Below, piece by piece: positions 54,763 through 63,353 of a stretch of 64,000 nt of DNA. Each line of letters begins with the position of its first letter. Position 1 is the stretch's first letter. The translations under genes and the position numbers were made by a program. The notes under the pieces are model-generated. The model did not search any database. It saw only the letters and a program-made list of their open reading frames with translations, and had not been told where the DNA came from. The DNA lies in assembly GCA_017509755.1 (NCBI GenBank), contig JAFWOY010000040.1, positions 62,001 to 126,000 of the forward strand, written 5' to 3'. This DNA is from Bacteroidales bacterium (GTDB lineage: Bacteria; Bacteroidota; Bacteroidia; Bacteroidales; UBA932).

Positions 54763-56382
54763 ATGAAACGTTTCCTTCTTCCCCTGCTGACTCTCGCGCT
54801 GATCGTTGCCTGCAGCCCGAAGACGGCGCCTGCCGGCGGTACCGGCAAGGCCGCCCAAGATATCATCATCCTCTATGAGAACGATGTCCATTGTTCCGTG
54901 GACGGCTATGCCGAAATGGGAGCGCTCAAAGCTGAGATGAAACAGCGGACCCCGTACGTCGCGCTTGTTTCCGCCGGTGATTTCGTGCAGGGAGGCTCGC
55001 TCGGGGCCATCTCGAAAGGCGGCTACATCATCGATATCATGAATACGGTGGGCTACGATTTCGTGACCCTCGGCAACCACGAATTCGACTATGCGATCCC
55101 CCGGATGAAGGAACTGATGAACACGCTGAAGGCCACGGTCGTCTGCTGCAACCTCATCGACCTGAAGACCGACCAGCGCTTGTTCAAGCCCTACGGCATT
55201 CTCGACTTCGGCGGCACAAAGGTGGCTTTTGTCGGCGCGGCCACGCCCTATAGTTTCAATTCATCCACACCTGCCTATTTCCAGGATGAAAAAGGCAACT
55301 ATGTCTATTCGCTCTGCGCCGATACCTATTACGATACGTTCCAGAACTTCGTGAACGATGCCCGGCTCCAGGGCGCTGACTATGTCATCGCCCTTACGCA
55401 TCTGGGCGAAGACGTTGAATACGACCCTATCAACTCCCAGACGCTGGCGGCCAACACCTATGGGATCGACGTCATCATCGACGGCCATTCCCATACCATC
55501 GCCCCCTGCCGCTCCCTGACCAATAAGATCGGGCAAACGGTCCTTTACACCCAGACCGGCGCCCACTTTGAGAACCTCGGCGTCCTGACCATTGCGCCCG
55601 ACGGCAAGATCAAGACCGAACTGATTTCGACCAAGGGCTACGGCAAGAAGGACCCGGCTGTCGAAGCGACCATTGACCGTGTCAAAAATGAATACGCCCA
55701 GATGGGTGCCCGCAAGATCGCCCACTCGGAAGTGATGCTGCCGGCCAAGAATGAGCAAGGCGACTGGCTGGTCCGCAAATACGAGACCTCGCTCGGCGAC
55801 CTTTGCGCCGACGCCTTCCGGGTCATGTTGGGAACCGATATCGCGATGGTCGGCGGCGGTTCGATCCGCAAGGACCTGCCCGCCGGCGACATCTGCTACG
55901 ATGACATCTTCAACGTTTTTCCGTTCAACAACACCACCTGCATCGCTACGCTTACCGGCCAGCAGATCCTCGACGCCCTGGAGTTCGGCGTCGGCGCCTG
56001 GCCTACCGATTTCGGTGGCTTCCCGCATGTATCCGGCATGACCTACGAATTTGACGGATCCATCGAAAGTCCGGTGGTCTATGATGTCAACAAAGCATTC
56101 GTGCGGATTGACGCCGGTGAACGCCGCATCTTCAACGTCCGCGTCCTTGACCCGCAAACAGGCAGCTACGACCCGATCGATCCGAAACGCGAATACACGG
56201 TCGGCGGCACGACCTATCTGCTGCGCGATGCCGGCGACGGCTACGAAATGCTCAAAGGCCTCGGCCGCGACACCGGCACCGCCGACGTCGAAATCCTTGA
56301 GAAATACATCACCGACGCCCTCCAGGGCGACATCCGCACCTCCCAATACGGCGCTTCCCAAGAACGCGTCAAGCACAAGTAG
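54763..56382 (+). CDS. 5'-nucleotidase/metallophosphatase family lipoprotein
   Basis: A 539-residue lipoprotein (LIVACS near residue 13) of the same UshA-like family as the protein at 11654. Metal ligands appear in ILYENDVHCSVDGY, SAGDFVQGG, LGNHEFDYAIP and DGHSHT; the C-terminal domain has LTGQQILDALEFG and the aromatic stacking region LLRDAGDGYEM. It probably hydrolyses nucleotides or similar phosphates at the periplasmic side of a membrane. ATG 54763 begins the lipoprotein signal; ATG 54757 two codons upstream is equally possible. A gene-free repeat zone follows. Confidence 0.92.
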   Translation: MKRFLLPLLTLALIVACSPKTAPAGGTGKAAQDIIILYENDVHCSVDGYAEMGALKAEMKQRTPYVALVSAGDFVQGGSLGAISKGGYIIDIMNTVGYDFVTLGNHEFDYAIPRMKELMNTLKATVVCCNLIDLKTDQRLFKPYGILDFGGTKVAFVGAATPYSFNSSTPAYFQDEKGNYVYSLCADTYYDTFQNFVNDARLQGADYVIALTHLGEDVEYDPINSQTLAANTYGIDVIIDGHSHTIAPCRSLTNKIGQTVLYTQTGAHFENLGVLTIAPDGKIKTELISTKGYGKKDPAVEATIDRVKNEYAQMGARKIAHSEVMLPAKNEQGDWLVRKYETSLGDLCADAFRVMLGTDIAMVGGGSIRKDLPAGDICYDDIFNVFPFNNTTCIATLTGQQILDALEFGVGAWPTDFGGFPHVSGMTYEFDGSIESPVVYDVNKAFVRIDAGERRIFNVRVLDPQTGSYDPIDPKREYTVGGTTYLLRDAGDGYEMLKGLGRDTGTADVEILEKYITDALQGDIRTSQYGASQERVKHK

Positions 56383-56822
56383 AGCCGCTGGCATATTCCC
56401 TTGCATTCCGGATGCTTCTTTGCCTTTGCCCATTTAATACTCCAGAGGTGGATAGACGATTCCCCCATACCACGAGTAATATGTTGACAGCAGGCTGGGC
56501 GCCTCGAGATTGTCGGAAGCAAGGACAGGGTGGCCATAAGAGTCATCCACAACATTCTGTTATTCCATCGCCCTCGCCCACACCTCTTGCTTAGTTCCTT
56601 TTTTCCCATTTTTCGCCGCAATGTACGCATTTGATTATCAGTCGATTATCGAGTTTAATCCTTCCTTATCGTGGGGGCATCAACTTCCGTAACGATCTGA
56701 TTTACTGTTGCGTCCGTTGCAGCGGACAATTTAGCTTCGGGCTGCGAATGATTCATGTCTCACTTGGGATCAAAACCAATAGACTCATTTCGGATTCGCG
56801 AATCAAAAACCCCTTTCGGCCG

Positions 56823-56893
56823 AACGGTTATCCTCGGCCGGGCCCGGGGGCCCCTTCTCAGGCTCCTGTGGGCCCGGACGGGAGATAACCGTT
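56823..56893 (-). repeat. Palindromic GC-rich element, copy a
   Basis: Bounded by AACGGTTATC (56823-56832) and GATAACCGTT (56884-56893), with GGGCCC-rich inner arms. Read on the minus strand it matches copy b (57195-57273) at both ends (CGGTTATCTCC...AGGATAACCG) and copy c (57341-57385) in the middle (TCTCCCGTCC...AGGAGCC...GGGC). Confidence 0.7.
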
Positions 56894-56937
56894 TTCAGTA
56901 CTGTCGGTTTCCATCCGCATGAGCATCCACCCGGTTT

Positions 56938-57078
56938 CGCCAAAGTGTGCGCACAGGACCGGTCATAGACTACGTATGGAACGGTTCGGCTGCGCGCACT
57001 ATCCTTCCTGAGGTGAGTGCGCGCGGCAGTCATGCAATAGAAAGCATCTGGACGACTTTATGCGCGCGCACTTTGGCG
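56938..57078. repeat. Nested inverted repeat CGCCAAAGTG/CACTTTGGCG
   Basis: Outer arms CGCCAAAGTG (56938-56947) and CACTTTGGCG (57069-57078), each flanked inside by alternating GC, enclose a second pair GCGCGCACT (56992-57000) and AGTGCGCGC (57016-57024). The whole could form a long stem with a central hairpin. Confidence 0.7.
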
Positions 57079-57194
57079 AAAAGCATATCTGATCCTCAGC
57101 GTCTCGCCGGGAATCGCAGATTGAAGCGCCGAGGAGTTTACTCGGACTCGGGAAAAGCGTCGCTAACGATGTATTTATTCACCGGAAACAGAGG

Positions 57195-57273
57195 GCGGTT
57201 ATCTCCTGCCAGCCTTACGGGACTCCGGGCTGGGCCCGGGTCCCCAATTGGCACGGCTGTCAAGGATAACCGC
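57195..57273 (+). repeat. Palindromic GC-rich element, copy b
   Basis: GCGGTTATC (57195-57203) and GATAACCGC (57265-57273) bound a GGGCCCGGG-containing centre. It is a diverged copy, in opposite orientation, of the element at 56823-56893. Confidence 0.65.
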
Positions 57274-57340
57274 GATGACCGTCAGTTGAGGCCGAAAAGA
57301 GTAAGCGAGGGGGTAAGCCGGGTGGGGCTGAAGCGGGATT

Positions 57341-57403
57341 TCTCCCGTCCCGGCCCGCAGGAGCCGAAAAAGGGGCTCCCGGGCCAGACCTGGGAAAACC
57401 CAG
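57341..57403 (+). repeat. Palindromic GC-rich element, partial copy c with adjoining hairpin
   Basis: 57341-57385 repeats the centre of copy a (minus-strand reading) but lacks the CGGTTATC/GATAACCG ends. CTGGG-AAAA-CCCAG at 57390-57403 follows as a separate perfect hairpin. Confidence 0.6.
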
Positions 57404-57567
57404 CAGCCGCTCGTGCAACTATGAGTCAAGTAAACCGGTAGCCCACCCGTTATTTTTCGCTGATCCGGTTTCTCTGCGCTTGGGGATAATGTATTTGATC
57501 GCAGCGGAGTGAGCGACAGGTCAGCTATCGCCAATGATATGCGAAGAAAACGTAAACGATGGACGAG

Positions 57568-57647
57568 ATGCCCGGTCGGAGCCGGGCATGACGAAAGAAA
57601 GTCGCTCCGTGCATGACGGAGAAAGGACAAGCCCGGCATGACGAAAC
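57568..57647. repeat. ATGCCCGG/CCGGGCAT hairpin followed by GCATGACG direct repeats
   Basis: ATGCCCGG (57568-57575) pairs with CCGGGCAT (57582-57589). The word GCATGACG, followed by a purine-rich run, then occurs three times about 25 bp apart (near 57587, 57611 and 57636). Looks like decayed short tandem copies. Confidence 0.55.
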
Positions 57648-57677
57648 CAAGAGCGCAACACACTAGGAGTTGGCCAT

Positions 57678-57784
57678 AGAATGCGTATATACGATCTAAG
57701 ACGCATTCTGTGTCCAAACAAATGGCGATATGACTTGATTCGTGGACACAGAATGCGTGTAGACCGCAATAAACGCATTCTGTG
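57678..57784. repeat. Four alternating copies of AGAATGCGT/ACGCATTCT
   Basis: AGAATGCGT at 57678-57686 and 57750-57758 alternates with its reverse complement at 57701-57709 and 57773-57781, giving two hairpins in a row. The second and third copies extend to GCATTCTGTGTCC/GGACACAGAATGC (57703-57715, 57744-57756), so the pairing can also be rearranged into one long stem. Confidence 0.75.
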
Positions 57785-57860
57785 GTCAACTTCGAAAATG
57801 GATCTGTCGGTAAGAGTAAGGGTAAGGGTATGTGTGGGTATGTGAGTGATCATTGAAGAC

Positions 57861-57972
57861 GCGACAGGATTCGGAGTGCCTGGGGGATCCTGTCGCGGCA
57901 GAAAAACGGCCAGTTTCGCCCGATAAACAGCCGCGACAGGACCAGACGACGACCCAGAATCCTGTCGCGGCA
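57861..57972. repeat. Four alternating copies of GCGACAGGAT/ATCCTGTCGC
   Basis: GCGACAGGAT (57861-57870), ATCCTGTCGCGGCA (57887-57900), GCCGCGACAGGA (57930-57941) and ATCCTGTCGCGGCA (57959-57972) repeat the forward-reverse-forward-reverse plan of the cluster at 57678-57784 with an unrelated word. Confidence 0.75.
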
Positions 57973-58007
57973 AAAGTTAATACTAGCCTGCCCCTCACAG
58001 CCTACGT

Positions 58008-58218
58008 TATCGCCCGATTGTGCTTTAAGCGCAGCGGAGAAGGGTATATGCTTGGAAAACCTTAGCCACCCTCGAATGATGATGATGTGGGCGCTGCCCC
58101 ACCCGAGCCGTAGGCGAAAGCACGACCTACGGGAGTAAACCCTGCCGCTACGGTCTGCTATCCCACAAAGCCTTGCAACGACCTTCGCTATCGCCCGATG
58201 GCGCTAAGCGCAGCGGAG
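58008..58218 (+). repeat. Direct repeat TATCGCCCGAT...AAGCGCAGCGGAG (two copies)
   Basis: Copies at 58008-58039 and 58189-58218 share both end words with a variable 7-8 nt centre. A fragment, CGCAGCGGAGTGAGCG, is also at about 57500. The second copy contains the perfect palindrome GCGCT-A-AGCGC (58201-58211) and ends just before the trmD stop. Confidence 0.65.
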
Positions 58219-58230
58219 CGTCGAAGGCGA

Positions 58231-58905
58231 TTATTTCAGGAGTTCGGGACGGAGGAGACGGGTACGGGCGAGGGCTTGTTCGTCTTGCCAGGCGGCGATT
58301 TTTTTCGGATCACCGGAGAGAAGGATTTCGGGAACCTTCCAGCCATTGAATTCGGCCGGTCGTGTATAGACAGGCGGAGCGAGCAGCCCGTCCTGGAAGG
58401 AGTCGGACAAAGCGGATGTCTCGTCGCCGAGAGCGCCGGGCAACAGCCGCACGATGGCGTCGGTCATGATAGCCGCCGGGAGTTCGCCGCCGCTGAGGAC
58501 ATAGTCCCCTACCGTGATTTCCCGCGTAATCAGATGCTCGCGGATGCGATGGTCCACGCCTTTGTAATGGCCGCAGAGAATCATCAGGTTTTCCTTGCAG
58601 GAAAGTTCGTTGGCCACTTGCTGCGTAAACGGCTCGCCGTCCGGGGAGGTAAAGATGATCTCATCGTAGGTCCGTTCCGCCTTGAGTTTCGCCATCAGGT
58701 TGAAGACCGGCTCGATCATCATCACCATGCCGGCATCGCCGCCAAAGCTGTAATCGTCCACCTGGCGCCAGCGCCCCTTTCCGTATTCACGGATGTTGTG
58801 GACATGGATTTCCACGAGCCCTTTGTCGCAGGCCCGCTTGACGATGGAGTAGCCGAGCGGACTCTCGAGCAGCTCCGGAACGACGGTCAGGATATCGATT
58901 CTCAT
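58231..58905 (-). CDS. trmD: tRNA (guanine-37-N1)-methyltransferase
   Basis: Methylates G37 of tRNAs that read CNN codons, preventing frameshifts. The 224-residue protein has the SPOUT trefoil-knot motifs [18 protein letters not shown] and [12 protein letters not shown], plus the N-terminal [10 protein letters not shown]. The ATG at 58905 is set by this conserved start although the frame is open upstream. A -7 box lies 9 nt before the start codon, so the leader is very short. Confidence 0.95.
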   Translation of the reverse strand: MRIDILTVVPELLESPLGYSIVKRACDKGLVEIHVHNIREYGKGRWRQVDDYSFGGDAGMVMMIEPVFNLMAKLKAERTYDEIIFTSPDGEPFTQQVANELSCKENLMILCGHYKGVDHRIREHLITREITVGDYVLSGGELPAAIMTDAIVRLLPGALGDETSALSDSFQDGLLAPPVYTRPAEFNGWKVPEILLSGDPKKIAAWQDEQALARTRLLRPELLK

Positions 58906-58913
58906 AAGCGGTG

Positions 58914-58921
58914 CAAAAATA
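58914..58921 (-). promoter_or_regulatory. -7 promoter box of trmD
   Basis: TATTTTTG on the minus strand matches TAnnTTTG, ending 9 nt from the ATG. Expected transcription start is within a few bases of the start codon. Confidence 0.5.
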
Positions 58922-58943
58922 GCGATTATTTCCAAAAAAAGAC

Positions 58944-58951
58944 TATATTTG
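58944..58951 (+). promoter_or_regulatory. -7 promoter box of the DUF349 gene
   Basis: TATATTTG matches TAnnTTTG exactly, 26 nt before the ATG at 58978, back-to-back with the trmD promoter. Confidence 0.55.
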
Positions 58952-58977
58952 CGAGTTACAACAAAAACTGTAAAACA

Positions 58978-60816
58978 ATGAGTGAAGATCTTAACCCGGT
59001 TGTTCCCGCTGAGGAGCAGCCTGTAGAAATCAAGGAAGAAGCAGTCGTCGAAACGGCCGCCGAATCCGTCCCGGAGACCGAACCGGAGAACACCAAAACG
59101 GATTTTTCGAACAAAGGTCTCAAAGAGATTGTCGACATTTTCAAGGAACTCCTTGACGGCGAAAACATGCAGCAGCTCTACAAGCACGCCGAAGCCCTCA
59201 AGGCGGCGTTCTACAAGAACCTGCGCAAGGAGAAAATCGCCTCGGGCCTCGAACAGCCGGTCGAAACAGAAGTGACGGCGGAGGAAGCCCCGGAAGGCGA
59301 ACAGCCGGCCGAAGAGACAGTTTCCTACAACCCCTTTGCCGAAATCGAACGCGGGTTCAAGGATCTTTACAGCCAATACCGTACACGGCGCGCCGCTTTC
59401 AACCAGGAGATCGAGAAGCAGAAAGAGGAGAACCTACAGACCAAGCTCGGCCTCATCGACGAGCTCAAGGCCCTGGTCGAAGCCAGCGAAGACCTCAAGG
59501 AGACCTTCCCCAAATTCCGCGACATCCAGGGCCGTTGGCGTGCCGCGGGCCCCGTGCCGCAGAACAAGGTGAAGGACCTCTACGACACCTACCAGCACTA
59601 CGTCGAGAAATTCTACGACTACGTGAAGATCAACAAGGAGTTCCGCGACCTCGACTTCAAGAAGAACCTCGAGGCGAAAGAGAAACTCTGCGCACGCGCC
59701 GAAGCCCTCGCGGAAGAAGAAGATGTGGTGGGTGCCTTCCGGACCCTCCAGAAACTGCATGAGCAGTGGAAGGAACTCGGCCCGGTCAGCAAGGAATTCC
59801 GCGATTCCATCTGGGACCGCTTCCGTGCCGCGACTGCCGTCATCAACAAGAAACACCAGGCCTTCTTCGAAAGCCAGAAAGGCAACCAGAAAGAGAATTT
59901 CGATGCCAAGACGGCCCTTTGCGAAAAGGTGGAGGAGATCGCCAAGACCGAGATTACCGATTCCACCCTCTGGAACAAGCTGACCAAGGAAATCGAAGCC
60001 ATCCAGAAAGAATGGAAGAAGATCGGTTTCGCCTCCAAGAAGGAGAACCAGAAAGTCTATGACCGCTTCCGCGCAGCTTGCGATGCCTTCTTCGCCCGCA
60101 AGCGCGACTATTATGCCGATTTCAAGAATCAGATGCAGGACAACCTGTCCCGCAAGATCGAACTCTGCGAGAAAGCCGAAGCCTTGAAAGACAGCACCGA
60201 CTGGAAGAAGACCTCCGAAGCCTTCATCGAACTCCAGAAAAAGTGGAAAGAGATCGGCCCCGTCTCCCGCAAGAAATCGGAACAGGTCTGGAAACGCTTC
60301 CGCGCCGCCTGCGACGCTTTCTTCGACAGCCGCGACAAGAACGCCGGCGGACAGAACGCCGAGCAAGCCGCCAACCTGGAGAAGAAACGCCAGCTGATCG
60401 ACGAGATCCGCGCATTTGCCGTAGAAGGCAAAGAAGAGGCCCGCGAGGCACTCCGCGACTTCCAGGAGCGCTGGAACGCCATCGGATTCGTTCCCTTCAA
60501 GGAAAAGGCCCGCATCCAGGACGCCTTCCGCAAAGCCATCAGCGAGAAATTCGGTGAATTCCGCGACGGCGCCAGCCGTTATGCAGGAAAGGCCGAGCGC
60601 GCTGTCCGCAGCGAGCGCGACCGCCTCGTGCAGAAGTTCATGAAGAAGGAACAGGAGATCGCTACCTGGGAGAACAACATGGGCTTCTTCTCGCAGTCGA
60701 AGAATGCCGAAGCGCTCCTCGAAGAACTGAACAAGAAGATCGACATCGCCCGTGAGGAACTTGCCCGTCTCGAAGAAGAAATCAAGGAATTCGACCGCCA
60801 GCACGAGCAGGAGTAA
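58978..60816 (+). CDS. DUF349 repeat protein
   Basis: A 612-residue cytosolic helical protein. After an acidic, low-complexity N-terminus (Glu/Pro/Val-rich, about residues 1-40) come several DUF349 repeats of about 70 residues, each with a W-K-x-I/L-G-P/F-(V/A)-(S/P) turn ([57 protein letters not shown]). The C-terminus is a coiled coil ([21 protein letters not shown]). The ATG at 58978 follows the promoter; the frame is open far upstream through trmD DNA, which is not coding in this direction. Function of the family is not established; yidC lies 18 bp downstream. Confidence 0.9.
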   Translation: MSEDLNPVVPAEEQPVEIKEEAVVETAAESVPETEPENTKTDFSNKGLKEIVDIFKELLDGENMQQLYKHAEALKAAFYKNLRKEKIASGLEQPVETEVTAEEAPEGEQPAEETVSYNPFAEIERGFKDLYSQYRTRRAAFNQEIEKQKEENLQTKLGLIDELKALVEASEDLKETFPKFRDIQGRWRAAGPVPQNKVKDLYDTYQHYVEKFYDYVKINKEFRDLDFKKNLEAKEKLCARAEALAEEEDVVGAFRTLQKLHEQWKELGPVSKEFRDSIWDRFRAATAVINKKHQAFFESQKGNQKENFDAKTALCEKVEEIAKTEITDSTLWNKLTKEIEAIQKEWKKIGFASKKENQKVYDRFRAACDAFFARKRDYYADFKNQMQDNLSRKIELCEKAEALKDSTDWKKTSEAFIELQKKWKEIGPVSRKKSEQVWKRFRAACDAFFDSRDKNAGGQNAEQAANLEKKRQLIDEIRAFAVEGKEEAREALRDFQERWNAIGFVPFKEKARIQDAFRKAISEKFGEFRDGASRYAGKAERAVRSERDRLVQKFMKKEQEIATWENNMGFFSQSKNAEALLEELNKKIDIAREELARLEEEIKEFDRQHEQE

Positions 60817-60834
60817 ACCGAGCAGGAGACAAGG

Positions 60835-62700
60835 ATGAACGAAAAGAGAAGCAGCATCGTCGGGTTCGCCCTGATCGGTATCATTCTGCTGGTGTTCAGC
60901 TGGTACAACACCAAGCAAGCAGCCAAGAGACAACAGGAAGCCATGGTCCGCGATTCGCTGGCCACGGCGGCTGCCATTGCGCGCGGGGAAGTGCAGGAAC
61001 CGGAAACGGTTGCCGCCGATACGCTCGTCGCGCAGGATGATACGCTTGAGATGGAGGCGTACCGTCACCAGTATCTCCAGGAAGCCAGCCGTGGCGAGAC
61101 CGCCTACTATACGCTGGAAAACGACAGGCTCCGGGTCCGCATCAGTTCGCTGGGCGCCCAGCCCTATGAGGTACTCATCAAAGATTACTACACCCACGAC
61201 AGCACCGACCTGTTCCTGATCCGGCCCGACAAGAGCTTGTTCGACCTGGAGATGAATACGGACCAGTGGCTCAACACCAGCGACCTGCATTTCCGCCCGG
61301 TCGAATCTTCCGACAGCACCCTGACCCTGCGCCTCCAGTTTGAGGAAGGATCTTGGGTGGATGCCGTCTATTCCCTGGCATACGACAGCTATATGCTGGG
61401 CTATCAGCTCCATTTCGTGGGCATGGACCAGGTGCTCGACCGCCGTACCGGTCAGTTGAACCTCAAGTGGGTCCTGGATGTCCCCCGGCTCGAAAAAGGT
61501 TACCAGAACGAGCGCAACTACTCCGGGGTCGCCTACAAGTACATGGCCAACAACGAGGTCAAGACCCTGGGCAAACGCCGGGACACGGCGGAAGAGAGTT
61601 TCAACTCCACCCTTCGCTGGGTTGGGTTCCAGCAGCAGTTCTTCTCGGCCATCCTCGTGGCGGAGAACGGTTTCCCGGCCGGAAAACTGGTCAATAAGTT
61701 CTATCCGGAAGACCAGGCGGACGGCAGCCTGATGCAGTCGGGCGCCAACCTGTCCGTTGCCCTCGACACCCGCAGCGCCGATTTCGCCATTCCGTTCCAG
61801 TTCTATTTCGGGCCGAACCACTTCTATACGCTGAAAGGCTATGACGAAGGCTTCGAGAAGATCATCCCGTTGGGCGGCCGCGTGATCGGCACCATCAGCC
61901 GTTTCATCATCATCCCGACCTTCAACTGGCTGAGCCGCTTTATCCGGAGCTACGGCCTGATCATCCTGATCCTGACCATTATGATCAAGCTGGTCATCTC
62001 GCCGCTCACCTGGAAATCCTATTCCTCCTCCGCCAAGATGCGCGTGCTCAAGCCGGAGATCGACAAGATCAACGAGAAGTATCCCCGGCAGGAAGATGCC
62101 ATGAAGAAACAGCAGGCCACGATGGACCTCTACCGAAGGGCCGGCGTGAGCATGTGGGGCGGCTGCCTGCCAATCCTGCTCCAGTTCCCGATCCTGTGGG
62201 CCATGTTCCGTTTCTTCCCGGCTTCCATCGAGTTGCGTCAGCAGGGTTTCCTCTGGTGCCACGACTTGAGCGCCTACGATTCGATCCTGGACTTCGGCTT
62301 CAAGATTCCGCTTTATGGAGACCATATGTCGCTCTTCGCCCTGCTGATGGGTATTTCGATGTGGGGCTATTCGAAGATGACGATGGCCCAGCAGCCGAGC
62401 ACCCAGACCATGCCGGGCATGGAATTCATGCAGGTGTGGCTGATGCCGATCATGATGGTCTTCATCTGCAACAACCTGTCGGCCGGTCTGAGCTACTACT
62501 ACCTGCTCTCCAACATCATCACCATCGGCCAGAACTGGGCCATCCGCAAGTGGTTCGTGGACGAGGACAAGATCTATGCGGACCTGAAGAAGAAAGCCAA
62601 CTCCAAGGAACCGCCGAAAAAATCGAAGTTCCAGCAGCGGCTCGATGCAGCCTACAAGGCCCAGCAGGAACAGATGAAGCAACAGTATAAGAAAAAATAG
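60835..62700 (+). CDS. yidC: Membrane protein insertase YidC
   Basis: Inserts and folds inner-membrane proteins, alone or with SecYEG. The 621-residue protein has an N-terminal membrane helix (about 7-23), a large periplasmic beta-sandwich domain, then the conserved five-helix core from about residue 355 with SRFIRSYGLIILILTIMIK, the cytoplasmic hairpin EKYPRQEDAMKKQQATM and GGCLPILLQFPILWAMF. The tail is Lys/Gln-rich (EQMKQQYKKK), as in ribosome-binding YidC forms of Bacteroidetes. Confidence 0.97.
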   Translation: MNEKRSSIVGFALIGIILLVFSWYNTKQAAKRQQEAMVRDSLATAAAIARGEVQEPETVAADTLVAQDDTLEMEAYRHQYLQEASRGETAYYTLENDRLRVRISSLGAQPYEVLIKDYYTHDSTDLFLIRPDKSLFDLEMNTDQWLNTSDLHFRPVESSDSTLTLRLQFEEGSWVDAVYSLAYDSYMLGYQLHFVGMDQVLDRRTGQLNLKWVLDVPRLEKGYQNERNYSGVAYKYMANNEVKTLGKRRDTAEESFNSTLRWVGFQQQFFSAILVAENGFPAGKLVNKFYPEDQADGSLMQSGANLSVALDTRSADFAIPFQFYFGPNHFYTLKGYDEGFEKIIPLGGRVIGTISRFIIIPTFNWLSRFIRSYGLIILILTIMIKLVISPLTWKSYSSSAKMRVLKPEIDKINEKYPRQEDAMKKQQATMDLYRRAGVSMWGGCLPILLQFPILWAMFRFFPASIELRQQGFLWCHDLSAYDSILDFGFKIPLYGDHMSLFALLMGISMWGYSKMTMAQQPSTQTMPGMEFMQVWLMPIMMVFICNNLSAGLSYYYLLSNIITIGQNWAIRKWFVDEDKIYADLKKKANSKEPPKKSKFQQRLDAAYKAQQEQMKQQYKKK

Positions 62701-62703
62701 GAA

Positions 62704-63348
62704 ATGTCTGTCACCTCTGCAATCCTACAATTGAGAAACGAGCTGCCATCAACCGTCCAGTTGGTGGCAGTTTCCAAATTCAAACCCATTTCAGACATAC
62801 TGGAAGCCTATGCGGCGGGGCAGCGCGCCTTTGGGGAAAACAGGCCCCAGGAACTGGCCGCCAAGGCGCAGCAGCTGCCTGCCGACATCCAATGGCATTT
62901 CATCGGCCATCTGCAGACCAATAAGGTCAAGCAGGTTGTCCCCTACGCGACCCTGATCCACTCCGTGGATTCCGAGCGTCTGCTGGCCGAAATCGACAAA
63001 ACCGCCCGCGCCATGGGTAAAACCGTCGATATCCTGCTGGAGATCCATATTGCAGAAGAACTTACCAAACAGGGTCTTTCGGCAGAAGAAGCCCGGGCCT
63101 TGGCCGGACGGATGGCCGAATTTCCGAACGTCCGGCTCCGCGGCGTGATGGGCATGGCCACCTTTACGGACGACATGGCCCAGGTGCGCCGGGAATTCCG
63201 CGCGTTGAAAGCCCTTTCGAACGAATTGTCCGTCATCCCGGGTTGCGACCAGGTGTCGATGGGCATGTCGGAAGACTGGCCGGTCGCCGTCGAAGAAGGC
63301 ACGACTCTTGTTAGAATCGGTACGTCCATTTTTGGAAAAAGAAATTGA
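62704..63348 (+). CDS. YggS/PLPBP-family pyridoxal phosphate-binding protein
   Basis: A 214-residue single-domain fold-type III PLP protein that buffers PLP and affects amino-acid balance; no enzyme activity is established. The PLP lysine is in VAVSKFKP, followed by FGENRPQEL, WHFIGHLQTNK and VSMGMSEDW with the phosphate-binding Ser/Gly. It starts 3 bp after yidC and is followed by a lipoprotein gene after 5 bp. Confidence 0.93.
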   Translation: MSVTSAILQLRNELPSTVQLVAVSKFKPISDILEAYAAGQRAFGENRPQELAAKAQQLPADIQWHFIGHLQTNKVKQVVPYATLIHSVDSERLLAEIDKTARAMGKTVDILLEIHIAEELTKQGLSAEEARALAGRMAEFPNVRLRGVMGMATFTDDMAQVRREFRALKALSNELSVIPGCDQVSMGMSEDWPVAVEEGTTLVRIGTSIFGKRN

Positions 63349-63353
63349 ACCCC

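Larger units (their letters stand above)
56383..58230. other. Gene-free, palindrome-rich zone of 1.85 kb
   Basis: Between the 5'-nucleotidase stop and the trmD stop no credible gene is found: the open frames present are short, lack homology I recognise and run through palindromes. The first 400 bp are unremarkable. From 56823 onward the zone holds several families of inverted and direct repeats, listed separately, plus a simple G-rich run with GGTAAG-like units at 57809-57842 and a CCGTAGG/CCTACGG hairpin at 58108-58132. No tRNA or rRNA fold is seen. Confidence 0.7.

Noticed and set aside
57678..57972. CRISPR-like array
   Set aside because: The repeated words are 9-14 nt and alternate in orientation; a CRISPR array needs direct repeats of about 24-40 nt with regular spacers. 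No cas gene is present.
57199..57998. Several open frames of 70-196 codons in the gene-free zone
   Set aside because: They run through palindromic repeats, have no recognisable motif or signal and no promoter-like box in a sensible place.
59434..62682. Long minus-strand open frame (about 1,080 codons) opposite the DUF349 and yidC genes
   Set aside because: It is antisense to two clearly identified proteins; its composition (His/Val/Phe/Leu/Gly runs) is the mirror of their Lys/Glu-rich codons.
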